Notes under the pieces: generated by a model
What the model was told of the DNA's origin: nothing
Seen by the model: the letters and a program-made list of their open reading frames with translations, nothing else
Database searches by the model: none
DNA from: Bos javanicus
Taxonomy: Eukaryota > Chordata > Mammalia > Artiodactyla > Bovidae
Direction: 5' to 3'
NCBI RefSeq assembly: GCF_032452875.1
Contig: NC_083897.1
Coordinates: forward strand, 5,066,854 to 5,130,853
DNA: 64,000 nucleotides
Translations under genes and position numbers: made by a program
Shown here: piece by piece, positions 54,995-64,000 of the stretch
Layout of the letters: the number at the start of each line of letters is the position of its first letter
Numbering within the stretch: position 1 is the first letter of the stretch

Positions 54995-55007
54995 AAGAAG
55001 GCAAGTT

Positions 55008-55744
55008 ACAATGCTGGATAGCTGGGTGTTTGGGATATATCAGATCATGCCTCTGGGAACCTTTTCAAATTTACAGATACATTCCTATCCCAGGACAATC
55101 AGAATCAGTTGAGAAATCACAAATTTAAACTTTGTATCAGTTTGAAGCAGTCTTTCCCCTTCCAAAGATCTGAAATGGGAGGTTAGCCTGAATTCCAAGA
55201 AGCATGAACCAATCCCTTTGGGAGAGATTGGGTTAGCGAGGGTTTAGGCTCAACCACTGGTAATGGATTATGGCGATCCAGAGTGAATGTCCTCCTTTTT
55301 GCCCAACCCCTGGGCTTTTCACGTTTCAGGTTGGTCTAGGCACCCAGAGCTGGTGGGAGAGAGCACCATCACAACCCTGCTGAGCACCAGCAGACAAAAA
55401 AAAAATGAGGTCATGCCTTTCTTTTACACAATTTTAAAGTAATTCTCACCAGCATTAGCGAAAACTGCTTTTTGGTGGCTGGAGAGAAGCAAAGAGCACT
55501 TGACTGTCTTTTAACATCTTTATCCCTGACAGACTGTTAAAATGGAATACTGTTGCAATGGGAAGATCAGCTTCAGAGACTCTGACAGGGAGCAAGAGGT
55601 TCAAATCAACCTTGATTAATCCATCTGCTTTGAAAACTGGTTGTGTAAAATGATCAAGGTCACAAGGAGACACTTCAGTGCCCAGATCCTGCTCTCAGGG
55701 TGATTGTTCTGTCTCCTTCATGTAGACACTAAATGTGCCATCAG
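55008..55744. other. Unrecognised non-coding DNA
   Basis: Nothing recognised; includes an A9 run at 55397. Confidence 0.35.
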
Positions 55745-56062
55745 GATGGTAGGGGGGAAGGGATTCAGAAAAGGAAAGAGAAGGTATAGAAGGGAGGAAG
55801 GGGAAAGAGTTTAGAGAGAAGGGATGAATGCCAAAGAGGGAGGGGATGGAAAAAAGTGAGGAGGGAAAAAAGAAACGGGAAGTGGGGGAGGGGCTAATGA
55901 GTCAGCCCCAGCAGGAGCTGACAGAACCACTAGGGGGTGCTGGGAGCAAGCCTGGGGAGCGGAGGAATAAAACCTAGATTAGGAGGAGGAGAAAATGGTG
56001 TCAGATCCAGGAGGGGGTGTGTGTGGGGTTGGGGGGGGAGGGAGTGGGGGGCGTGGGGGGAT
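55745..56062 (+). promoter_or_regulatory. Purine-rich stretch with AP-1-, CTCF- and G4-like sequence
   Basis: 55745-55895 is nearly all purine on the plus strand. It is followed by TGAGTCA (55898-55904), the AP-1 core, and by CCACTAGGGGGTGCTG (55927-55942), which fits the CTCF core CCAnnAGGGGGCgCt closely. 56015-56062 has at least four runs of four or more G and could form a quadruplex. No repeat covers the AP-1 and CTCF sites that I can see. Function is inferred from motif shape only. Confidence 0.5.
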
Positions 56063-56827
56063 CTGATATTTCAAATGCCGAGTCCCAACAGGACGGGAGC
56101 GGCATTCATCTCACAGAGGCTATGTGGCTCTGTACTTAAGCAAAGTATGACAGGAGTGCAGTTCTGGGGTGCATGGCAGAGGTGGTGACAATGACCTTTC
56201 TATACCTGTCTGCCTAGGGCTTCATCGGCACAGGACCCAGTGTTGCCCCAAGGTTAGTATCGGGTGGGTTGGAGCCTAGTGGGGACAGACACTGCCCCCA
56301 GGGCCTAGGTAGACATGGAGAGGCCAGGGGCACAGCTGTCTGAGCTATTTAGGGGGCCTTCCTCTGGAAGAGATGTGAAAGATGCCCAACGTTTTGGTGG
56401 CTGTGTGGGCCCATGCCTCCACAGCACTGGCCCTGCTTCCCCCTCATCTGTCTGCAGACTTCACCTGAGTCTCAGGCTCCTACCTGGGTCTGGGCTGGGA
56501 TGAGGACTGTGCTTGGAGGAGAGTGAGTCTAAGAAACAAGAGTGGGTGGAGTAAGGAGAAGAAAGGCTGGGATGGGGTGGAGGGGAACAGGTGTAAGCAG
56601 AAGTTGTAGAGTCATATATATATAGGAAATTGGAGAAAAGGAAGGATCCATATAATAAGAGGAGGAAAGAACCAAGAGTCCCTCCTTCCTCATCTCTTCC
56701 ACTTTGAGCCTCGGAAATGATCAATTTCTGAACTCTAGTCTGCTTCTCTGCTGATGATTTGTGAGCAGAATGTTTTTATGGATTCTCTGCTAATTTGACC
56801 CTGAGTAATTTCTCTTGCCTCACAGAT
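56063..56827. other. Unrecognised non-coding DNA
   Basis: Moderately GC-rich. TATATATATATA at 56613-56624 is the only simple repeat. No exon recognised. Confidence 0.4.
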
Positions 56828-56839
56828 GGTAGATGGCAT

Positions 56840-57308
56840 GTTATTGTTCAGTCAGACGGTTGTGTCCAACTCTTTGTGACCCAATGGACTGCAGCACACC
56901 AGTCCATCACCAACTCCCATAGCTTGCTCAAACTCGTGTCCACTGAATCGGTGATGTCGTCCAATAATCTCATCCTCTGTCATCCCCTTCTCCTCTTGCC
57001 TTCAATCTTTCCAGCATCAGAGTCTTTTCAAATGAGTCAGCTCTTCGCATCAAGTGGCCAAAGCATTGGAATTACCACTTCAGCATCAGTCCTTCCAATG
57101 AATAGTCAGGGTTGATTTCCTTTAGGATTGACTGGTTTGATCTCTGCTGTCCAAGGGACTCTCAAGAGTCTTCTCCAGCACCACAGTTCAAAAACATAAA
57201 TTCTTCAGTGCTCAGCTTTCTTTATGGTCCAACTCTCACATCCGTACATGACTACTGGAGAAACCATAGCTTTGACTAGACGGACCTTTGTTGGCAAAGT
57301 AATGTCAA
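56840..57308 (-). mobile_element. BovB LINE 3' fragment, older subfamily
   Basis: Antisense, TTATTGTTCAGTCAGACGG to TTGGCAAAGTAATGTCAA. Carries the older CCAATGAATAGTCAGGGTTG form. GGTAGATGGCAT at left (56828-56839) and GGTAGATGGTAT at right (57309-57320) form the probable TSD. Confidence 0.92.
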
Positions 57309-57391
57309 GGTAGATGGTATAGGTAGATGGCATACTCTGGTTGTACTTGTTCTAAAGGTAGATGGCATACTTTAGTTGTAATTGTTCTAAA
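57309..57391. repeat. Tandem repeat at BovB right flank
   Basis: GGTAGATGGTATA is followed by two 35-bp copies, 57322-57356 and 57357-57391, each GGTAGATGGCATACT... to TCTAAA with three differences between them. Confidence 0.9.
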
Positions 57392-58097
57392 AACCATAAC
57401 CGTTGCTCAGATCCCATCCCATATGCAGCATCTAGCTTTTTCTGGATGGTGGCTATAGTGGTGATGGCACTGGAATGCTGAGGGCATCAAGTGAATGGTT
57501 TCTGAAGCCTCATCCTTTTATAAACATTAATTCATTTCATTGTGATTGAAGTCAGTGGGCTACCCAGCCAGCCTGGCCCCGCCTCAGGGGCTCAGGGTCC
57601 TCAGCTGCTCCACTAATCAGGAGCCTTTAAAAAGATCTGGCTACTCGCTTACCCTGTTCTCCAAGACGGGGAGGTGTGGTTGGCTTCTCTTGCCAGATAT
57701 ATTAGCTGCTTCTTGAAGCACCCTGGGGATCCAGGCTTCAGGGGTTCTGTTGGCTGTTTCAAAAAGGATTGGATGCTCTGTGCTTTATGTGTGGCTTCTG
57801 GCTGACTGCTTGCAGCAGTCTGAGAAAGCCAAACACCACAAATTTTTGTCTGAGGTGGTTGTTACTTATAATCTCTGATGTCAAGGGAGGCAAAATTAAT
57901 CCTAAAAGCAGGAAGAGTCTCTCACTGGCCTTGGGAATGCACGTGACTGTATTTGATTCATCCCACATGTTCAGTAACCATCCTGAGTTTCCTGGAACAC
58001 CTAATAACATTTTAAGGTCTTTCATAGTAGAAAGAAGAGATTACTGCCCTTTCCATTGGTAGTCAATGAGCATGTCTCTGGCACTACATGGTATATT
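57392..58097. other. Unrecognised non-coding DNA
   Basis: Nothing recognised. Confidence 0.35.
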
Positions 58098-58205
58098 GGA
58101 AGGAGCACTGGATTGAGGGTCAGAGCACTGGTTCTCAGCTGTCAACTTGGTGAACTTGGACAACTGGGTTTCAATGCTCTCATCTGTAAAATGGCAATGT
58201 TGGTT
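58098..58205 (+). mobile_element. MIR-like fragment
   Basis: GGAAGGAGCACTGGATTGAG and CTCATCTGTAAAATGGCAATG. Confidence 0.6.
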
Positions 58206-58299
58206 TAGTGCAGTGTTTCTCAAACTTTCACATGAATTGGAATCACCTGGAGAGCTTGTTAAATCACACCTTGTTGGATCCATCCCTCAGAGTTTCTTT

Positions 58300-58451
58300 C
58301 TTTCTTTTTTTAAAATATTTTTATCTATTTATCTGGCTGTGCTGGGTCTTAGTTGTAGCAAATGGGATCTAGTTCCCTGACCAGGGATCGAACCCAGGCC
58401 CCCTGAATTGGGAGTCGGGAGTCTTAGCCACTGGGCTGCCAGGGAAGTCCC
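58300..58451 (-). mobile_element. CHR-type SINE in MER5A
   Basis: Antisense: TTTATCTATTTATCTGGCTG to GGCTGCCAGGGAAGTCC. TSD CAGAGTTTCTTT at 58288-58299 and 58452-58463. Confidence 0.92.
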
Positions 58452-58463
58452 CAGAGTTTCTTT

Positions 58464-58621
58464 TTTTCCATTGAAGTTTATTATAAAATATTGGATATAG
58501 TTCCCTGTGCTATACAGTAGGACCTTGTTGCTTATCTGTTTTATACATAGAAGTGTGTACCTGATAATCCTGAACTCATAATTTATCCCTCCCCCATCTC
58601 CCCTTTGATAACCATAAGTCT
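58464..58621 (-). mobile_element. L1 3'UTR fragment in MER5A
   Basis: Antisense: TTTTCCATTGAAGTTTATTA, then ATAGTTCCCTGTGCTATAC and CTCATAATTTATCCCTCCCC. CAGAGTTTCT recurs at 58622-58631 on its right. Confidence 0.88.
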
Positions 58622-58724
58622 CAGAGTTTCTGATCCAGAAGATGAACTGTGAGAATTTGCATTCCCATAAATTCCCAGGTGATGCTAATGTGGCTGGTCA
58701 GGGACAACACTTTGAGCATCACTG

Positions 58725-59173
58725 GACTGGATGACCTCCGCAAGATGGTCTCTTTCTGAAACGTTGCAATTGTGTGACTGTGTAGAGCGTGGAGCGTGGT
58801 GGGAAGTAGTCAGAGGAAGTGGAGGGCCAGCTCTGGGCCAGTATTTTAGCCAGAGTTAGAGGCAGCATCCCAAGGGGCATAGTACATGAATCCCTTTCCT
58901 AGTGTACCATGTGCCTGAAATCTTGACCACAAGTCTCTTGGTTGGCTTAAGGTCTTCGTTGGAATATAAATATACTCCCTGGGAAGAGAAGGCATATAAT
59001 ATCAGTCATTAGTTTCCTGAATCCACTCCCATCATTGATCAGGTCCTGGAGGCCTGAGATATAGAACAGACAGATTTTGTAGGTAAGACAAGGGTGAGAG
59101 CAAGGCTTGCTTCTTAAAGAAGGTATCTGACTAGAACGAGGACAGTGAGTACATAAGACATTGAATACTGACT
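58725..59173. other. Unrecognised non-coding DNA
   Basis: Nothing recognised. Confidence 0.35.
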
Positions 59174-59505
59174 TTGTTGTTTAGTTGCTCAGTTGTGTCT
59201 GACTCTTTGTGACCCCATTGCCTGCAGCATGCCAGGCTTCCCTGTCCTTCACCATCTCCTGGAGTTTGCTCAAACTCATGTCCATTGAGTCAGTGATGCC
59301 ATCCAACCATCTCATCCTCTGTTGTCCCCTTCTCCTCCTGCCTTCAATCTTTCCCAGTATCAGGGTCTTTTCCAGTGAGCTGGCTCTTCCCATCAGGTGG
59401 CCAAAGTATTGGAGCTTTAGCATCAGTCCTACCAATGAATATTCAGGGTTGATTTCCTTTAGGATTGACTGATTTGATCTCCTTGCTGTCCAAGGGTCTC
59501 TAATT
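59174..59505 (-). mobile_element. BovB LINE 3' fragment, older subfamily
   Basis: Antisense: TTGTTGTTTAGTTGCTCAG to CTTGCTGTCCAAGGGTCTC. Older form with CCAATGAATATTCAGGGTTG. No clear TSD. Confidence 0.92.
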
Positions 59506-59532
59506 GTGTCCTGATGTCATAATGTTTCATTA

Positions 59533-59587
59533 GTCACTATTCAATAGTGTAATAATGTCACTATTCAATAGTGACATTGAATAGTGA
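59533..59587. repeat. Clustered direct and inverted repeats
   Basis: GTCACTATTCAATAGTG occurs at 59533-59549 and 59557-59573. TCACTATTCAAT (59558-59569) and ATTGAATAGTGA (59576-59587) are perfect 12-base arms around a 6-base loop. Confidence 0.95.
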
Positions 59588-59616
59588 TAAAAACCAGCCT
59601 TTTAAAACCAGATAAG

Positions 59617-60515
59617 CTTTTTTTTTTTAATTTATTTTAATTGGAAGCTAATTACTTTACAATATTGTGGTGGTTTTTGCCATACATTCACATGAATAAG
59701 CCATGGGTGTACATGTGTTCCCCATCCTGACCCTCCCTCCCACCTTCCTCCCCATCCCATCCCTCAGGGTCATCCCAGTGCACCAGCCCTGTCTCATGCA
59801 TCGAATCTGGACTGGTGATATATTTCACATATGATAATATACATGTTTCAATGCTTTTCTCTCAAATCATCCCGCCCTTGCCTTCTCCCACACAGTCCAA
59901 AAGTCTGTTTTTACATCTGTGTCTCTGTTGCTATCTCGCATATAGGGTCATTGTTACCATCTTTCTAAATTCTATAATATACGTTAATTTACTGTATTGG
60001 TGTTTATCTTTCTGACTTACTTCACTGTGTATAATAGGCTCCAGTTTCATCCACCTCATTAGAACTGATTCAAATGCATTCTTTTTAATAGCTGAGTAAT
60101 ATTCCATCATGTATATGTACCACAGCTTTCTTATCCATTCGTCTGTTGATGGACATCTAGGTTGCTTCCATGTCCTGGCTATTATAAACAGAATGGCACT
60201 GTACCCCAATGTAAACAGTGAACATTGGGGTACACGTGTCTCTTTCAATTCTGGTTTCCTCAGTGTGTATGCCCAGCAGTGGGCTTGCTGGGTCATACGG
60301 CAGTTCTATTTCCAGTGTTTTAAGGAATCTCCACACTGTTCTCCATAGTGGCTGTACTAGTTTGCATTCCCACCAACAGTATAAGAGGGTTCCCTTTTCT
60401 CCACATCCTCTCCAGCATTTATTGTTTGTAGACTTTTTGATAGCAGCCATTCTGACTGGCATGAGATGGTACCTCATTGTGGTTTTGATTTGCATTTCTC
60501 TGCTAAGAAGTGATG
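59617..60515 (-). mobile_element. Young-type L1 3' fragment
   Basis: Antisense: T12 at left, 3'UTR (CAATATTGTGGTGGTTTTTGC), then ORF2 C-terminal text; the minus frame 60296-59931 reads ARTWKQPRCPSTDEWIRK and YYSAIKKNAFESVL. A small inverted duplication disrupts it at 60201-60233. The right edge is near CTCTGCTAAGAAGTGATG. Confidence 0.92.
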
Positions 60516-60525
60516 TCCCCTGCCC

Positions 60526-61170
60526 AGCCTCAGGCAACCACTGATCTGCTTTGTGTTGCTCCAGATTAGTTTTCATCTCCTAGACTTTTTAAAAATAAGA
60601 TTCATTTATTTTCGACTGTGCTGGATCTTGTCGCTGCATGGGCTTTTTCTCTAGTTGTGGTGCACGGGCTTCTCATTGTGCTGGCTTCTCTTGTTGCGGA
60701 GCACGGGCTCTTAGACCCTCAGGCTTCAGTAGATGCTGCATGTGGGCTCTAGAATGCAGGGCTTCAGTGGTTATGGTGCACAGGCTTAGTCGCCCTGCGG
60801 CATGTGGGATCATCCCAGACCAGGGATTGAACCCATTTTCCCTGTATCAGCAGGCAGATTCTTAACCATTGGACCACCAGGGAAGTCTCTTCCTAGACTT
60901 TTATATAAAAGGAATTGTGCATTATGTAGTAACATTTCGTATGTCTTCCTTCACTCAGCAGTTTGAGATTCATCTATACTGTTGCATGGATCAGTAGTTC
61001 ATTCTTTTTACTGCTAAGTAGTATTTCTTTGTAGGGATATATCACATTTTAAATTCATTCACTTGTTGATGGAGTTTTTTTTTTAGTTTTTGGTTGTCAT
61101 GAATAAAGCTCTGTGACTATTTGTGTCCAACTGTTTTTGCAGACATGTGTTTTCATTCTCTTAGGGAAGT
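60526..61170 (-). mobile_element. L1M 3' region split by CHR-2
   Basis: Antisense: GGCAACCACTGATCTGCTTTG, then (after the SINE) TATAAAAGGAATTGTGCATT, TTGAGATTCATCTATACTG and TTGATGGAGTTTTTTTTTTAG-like text of old L1. Confidence 0.75.
60590..60890 (-). mobile_element. CHR-2-type SINE with TSD
   Basis: Antisense, TTTATTTTCGACTGTGCTGG to CCACCAGGGAAGTCTCT. TSD TCCTAGACTTTT at 60578-60589 and 60891-60902. Confidence 0.94.
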
Positions 61171-61431
61171 GACTCTCAGTTTCAGCTCTGACATGTAAAG
61201 AGATTGGAAGTGATCACTCCCATGCTTACAACAAGGCAAAACTAGACAAACTGAAAATTAGTGACTTTTCTTGGACCAGGTCAGAAGGCAAACTGCCATC
61301 CCCAAATTTGCAGAGACAGGTACATACAGAGAGTTATAACATTCAAGATTTGCTGACATGGAGCAGAAGTCACTGGACTCCATAGGATCATTTGCTTGGC
61401 TAGTAATTTGGACAAATTATTAGACGTTGTA
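61171..61431. other. Unrecognised non-coding DNA
   Basis: Nothing recognised. Confidence 0.3.
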
Positions 61432-61645
61432 GGGCTTCCCAGGTGGTGTTAGTAGTAAAGAACCTGCCTGGCAGTGCAGGAGACATAGGAGATGCGGGTT
61501 CAATCCCTGGGTCAGGAAGATCCTCTGGAGGAGGAAAATGACAACCCATTCCAGTATTCTCGCCTGGAGAATCCCATGGACAGAGGAGCCTGGCAGGCTA
61601 CAGTCCATGGGGTCACAAAGAGTCAGACATGACTGAAGCAACTGT
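61432..61645 (+). mobile_element. Bov-tA SINE
   Basis: GGGCTTCCCAGGTGGTGTTAG to AGACATGACTGAAGCAACTG. Confidence 0.94.
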
Positions 61646-61952
61646 ATGTGGGATAGCACTAGAGTGAGAAGGTCCTGGGGGCCACAGTCAATATGGGACC
61701 CGCACACACCTACAGCATTTTCCTCTAGGAGCTCTGCCAGGCTCTCAGATTGAGGATCTGAGAAAGATGCCCTCTTGGCCCTGGCTGGGGAAGGGGAGCA
61801 GGAGCCATTGGAACACATACCTGAAGCCTGCTCCATGACAAAGGCTTCCTCTTTAGGGAAAAACATCTACCATTGAGTGATACTGAAATTTTATTCCACC
61901 TGGGAGAAGGAGATTGCTTGCTACCCCCATTCCAGCTACCTCCAGCAATCCT
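61646..61952. other. Unrecognised non-coding DNA
   Basis: Nothing recognised; the antisense 148-codon ORF at 61420-61866 is half SINE. Confidence 0.35.
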
Positions 61953-61972
61953 ATCAAAAAAAAAAAAAAAGT

Positions 61973-62135
61973 GGGACTTCCCTGGCGGTCCAGTGGTTAA
62001 GACTTCGCCTTCCAATACAGAGGGTGTGGATTTGATCCCTGATCAGGGGAGCTTAGATCCCATATGCTTCAGGGCCAAAATATCAAAACATAAAACAGAA
62101 GCAATGTTGTAACTAATTCAATAAAGACTTTAAAA
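61973..62135 (+). mobile_element. CHR-type SINE
   Basis: GGGACTTCCCTGGCGGTCC to AATTCAATAAAGACTTTAAAA, a complete copy. An A15 run (61955-61969) lies just upstream. Confidence 0.9.
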
Positions 62136-62199
62136 TTAATACATTAGTAAAGATTTCTACATTAAAAAAGACAAAACCATAAAGAACAAAATAGTCAAG

Positions 62200-62995
62200 A
62201 AGGGACAGGGTTTCAGTGAAATAGACTGGGAATCCTACAGCTAGTGAAGAGAGTTGGGGGACAAGATGGAAGGATAGCTATGCCTCCAGAGGAGGGACAG
62301 AAATACTTGTAAAGGCCACATCCTAAAAAAAAAAAAAAAAAAAAAAAAAGCCACATCCTAGAGATGCAGGCTCATTAAAGACTAAAACTTAATCAGGAGA
62401 TTATAGAATGCTCTCTTCTCCCACAAACTAAACCACACCAAGTAGTCTCCAGTATACTAACTGTTGGTTACAGCTAAAAGAGTTGTGAGACACAGACATT
62501 CTGGAAGGAGTTGTACTTGGGGAAGACTGAGGTCAAGAGGCAACAAAAGCAAGGATGCTAGAGGAATTTGAAGCCCATCAATACACTAATAATCTATTTA
62601 TTTTAGTTTCTATTAACACAATATATCCAGTGATCAACAAAAATATTACAAAGTATGCCAAAAGGCAAGAAAAAAAGTCTGAAGAGACAAAGCATCAGAA
62701 TCAGACATGACACAGGTATTAGAATCATCAGACAGAGAATTTAAAATAACTATGATTGATCTATGAAGGGCTCTAGTGGTAAATGTAGACAGCATGCAGG
62801 AACAGAGAGGTAATACAAGCAGAGAGATAAAGATTTATATGAGTCAAAAGAAAATGTTAGAAGTAAAAGATAGTAACAAACGAAGAGTGCTTTCAATGGG
62901 TTTGTTGGCAAAGTTGACATAGCTGAGGAAAGAATCAGTGACTGTGAAGACAGGTCAATAGAAACTTACCAAACTGAAATGCAAAGAGAATAATT
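62200..62995 (+). mobile_element. Old L1M, 5'/ORF1-side fragment
   Basis: AGAGAATTTAAAATAACTATG, AGACAGCATGCAGGAACAG, GAGGAAAGAATCAGTGACTG and GGTCAATAGAAACTTACC follow the beginning of L1M ORF1 in order. It is the only non-3' L1 part in the window. A bare poly(A) insertion lies in its left part. Confidence 0.7.
62315..62360. mobile_element. Bare poly(A) insertion with 11-bp TSD
   Basis: GCCACATCCTA (62315-62325) and GCCACATCCTA (62350-62360) enclose nothing but 24 A residues (62326-62349). Confidence 0.88.
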
Positions 62996-63032
62996 ACTAC
63001 TACTACTGGTATTAGTATTACCACTACTAGAA
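62996..63032. repeat. TAC-rich microsatellite
   Basis: TTACTACTACTACTACTGG followed by imperfect TAGTATTACCACTACTAG. Confidence 0.75.
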
Positions 63033-63092
63033 GAGAACATTCAGGAACTGTGGTACAATATCAGGAGGTGTAACATTTCTCTTAGGTAAGAA

Positions 63093-63610
63093 CCTGTGGT
63101 AGGCAGAATTCTAAGATGGCCCTCAGGATTCCTGCTCTATGGTCTACATGTCCTGTATGATTCCCTCCATTGAATGTGGGTGAGACCTGTGAATATGAAG
63201 GGAGATCACTCCTATGATTAGATCACATTTTATGGCAAAGGTGAAGGGATTTTTCTCAGATGTAATTAAGGACTTTGGTTAGCTTTCAGTTAACCAAATG
63301 GATATTATCCTGGGTGGGCCTGACCTAATCAGGTGAGCCCTTGAAAGAGAGTGTCTAGAGGCAGTCTATGCAATTGCAAAAGACATGAATTCTGTAGATA
63401 GCCATATAATCTTGGGAGAGGACTCCAAACCTCCAAACCTCAGATTAGACTGCCACCCTGGTTGACACTTTGATTGCAACTCTGTGAGACCCTGAAGAGA
63501 GGAACTAGTTAAGCCATATTTGGACTCCTGAATCATGAGAAATGTGAGATTATAAATTTGTGTTGTTTTCAGTCACTGTTTGTAGTAAATTATTATGCCC
63601 CACAGAAATA
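63093..63610 (+). mobile_element. MLT1-type ERVL-MaLR LTR
   Basis: GTAGGCAGAATTCTAAGATGG, GGGTGAGACCTGTGAATATG, TGGGTGGGCCTGACCTAATC, GACACTTTGATTGCAACTC and GAGATTATAAATTTGTGTTG appear in MLT1 order. Nearly full LTR without internal region. Confidence 0.85.
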
Positions 63611-63639
63611 TTAATGCACCACTTATTTATGAAATTCTG

Positions 63640-64000
63640 GGTTCATAGGATAATGGTATATTTAACTTTGTAAGAAACGTTCAAACAATTTTCTAAAGAG
63701 GTTGTATCTTTTCACAGTCCCACTAGCAATGTATGAGAACATTACTTGCTAACACTTGGTATTGTCAGCCTTCTGAATTTTAGCTGTTCTAGTGGGTATA
63801 AAGTGATATCTCATTATGGTTTTAATCGCCTTTCTTTGTTGAGAGTCTTTCAATGCACTTGCTGGCCATTCATGTTTCTTCTTTTGTGGAGTGTCTATTC
63901 AAATATTTTGTCCATGTCTTAACTGAATTTTTTCTTATTCTTTTTATACTTTGGATAAATGTCCTCAGTCAGGTTTATATATTGCAAATATTTTCTCTCA
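63640..64000 (-). mobile_element. L1M ORF2-3' remnant, antisense, runs off the end
   Basis: TTTCACAGTCCCACTAGCAATG, GATATCTCATTATGGTTTTAAT and ATTGCAAATATTTTCTCTCA are old L1 in reverse order. The element continues beyond the window. Confidence 0.75.

Larger units (their letters stand above)
58211..58724 (+). mobile_element. MER5A (hAT MITE) hosting two insertions
   Basis: Starts CAGTGTTTCTCAAACTTTC, ends ACACTTTGAGCATCACTG, as expected for the MER5A inverted termini. Interrupted between CCCTCAGAGTTTCT and GATCCAGAAG by a CHR SINE and an L1 piece. Confidence 0.85.

Noticed and set aside
1..64000. CRISPR array, operon or bacterial mobile system
   Set aside because: The repeat content is entirely mammalian; no spaced identical repeats or prokaryotic gene organisation.

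Overview
This is a nuclear, non-coding window from a ruminant mammal, most likely a bovid. The evidence is its repeat set. BovB (RTE-type) LINEs ending in the CTGAACTGAA tail, Bov-tA and Bov-A tRNA-derived SINEs and a young ruminant L1 occur together with older cetartiodactyl CHR SINEs and pan-mammalian MIR, L2, MER5A, MLT1/MST and L1M relics. Species cannot be decided from the sequence alone. I recognise no functional protein-coding gene, rRNA, tRNA or CpG island; almost every open reading frame falls in a retroelement or is too short to interpret. Repeat family names below are assigned by eye from memory of consensus sequences. Boundaries are firm only where a target-site duplication (TSD) is quoted.

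Layout. 1-4.4 kb holds MIR, BovB, L2, CHR and Bov-tA in otherwise unrecognised DNA. 4.4-10.1 kb is a block of old antisense L1 that received three later arrivals: a processed pseudogene of histone H3.3 (H3-3B, with its 3'UTR), the longest BovB copy of the window (reverse transcriptase ORF with YADD, 13-bp TSD), and an MST-type LTR. 10-16 kb is mostly unrecognised DNA with MIRs, Bov-tA, an MLT1-like LTR and an old BovB. 16.3-17.3 kb is a 5'-inverted L1. 18-22 kb has an ERVL-like pol relic and a solo LTR. 22.6-24.6 kb is dense in SINEs, including a trimeric Bov-A. 24.7-28 kb is the longest repeat-poor stretch. 28-30 kb is an L1M carrying four later insertions. 31-41 kb alternates BovB, LTRs, SINEs and two mariner-type MITEs and ends in a young L1 with a perfect TSD. 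41.3-47.4 kb is mixed, with an internally deleted L1 on the minus strand. 47.5-54.4 kb has a second BovB with the RT active-site motif, plus CHR, Bov-A and Bov-tA. 55.7-56.1 kb is a purine-rich stretch with AP-1-like, CTCF-like and G-quadruplex-like sequence, the best candidate regulatory site. 56.8-64 kb holds two old BovB copies, a MER5A hit twice at one target, another L1, an L1M ORF1-side fragment with a bare poly(A) insertion, and an MLT1 LTR.

How it works together. Nothing here forms a pathway. The autonomous LINEs (L1 and BovB) supplied the reverse transcriptase that mobilised the dependent SINEs and the H3-3B copy, and many of their products carry TSDs. The window is therefore best read as a stratified record of retroposition, from relics shared across mammals to ruminant insertions with intact duplications. 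I found no undescribed biological system; the unusual items are local structures produced by retroposition and DNA repair.
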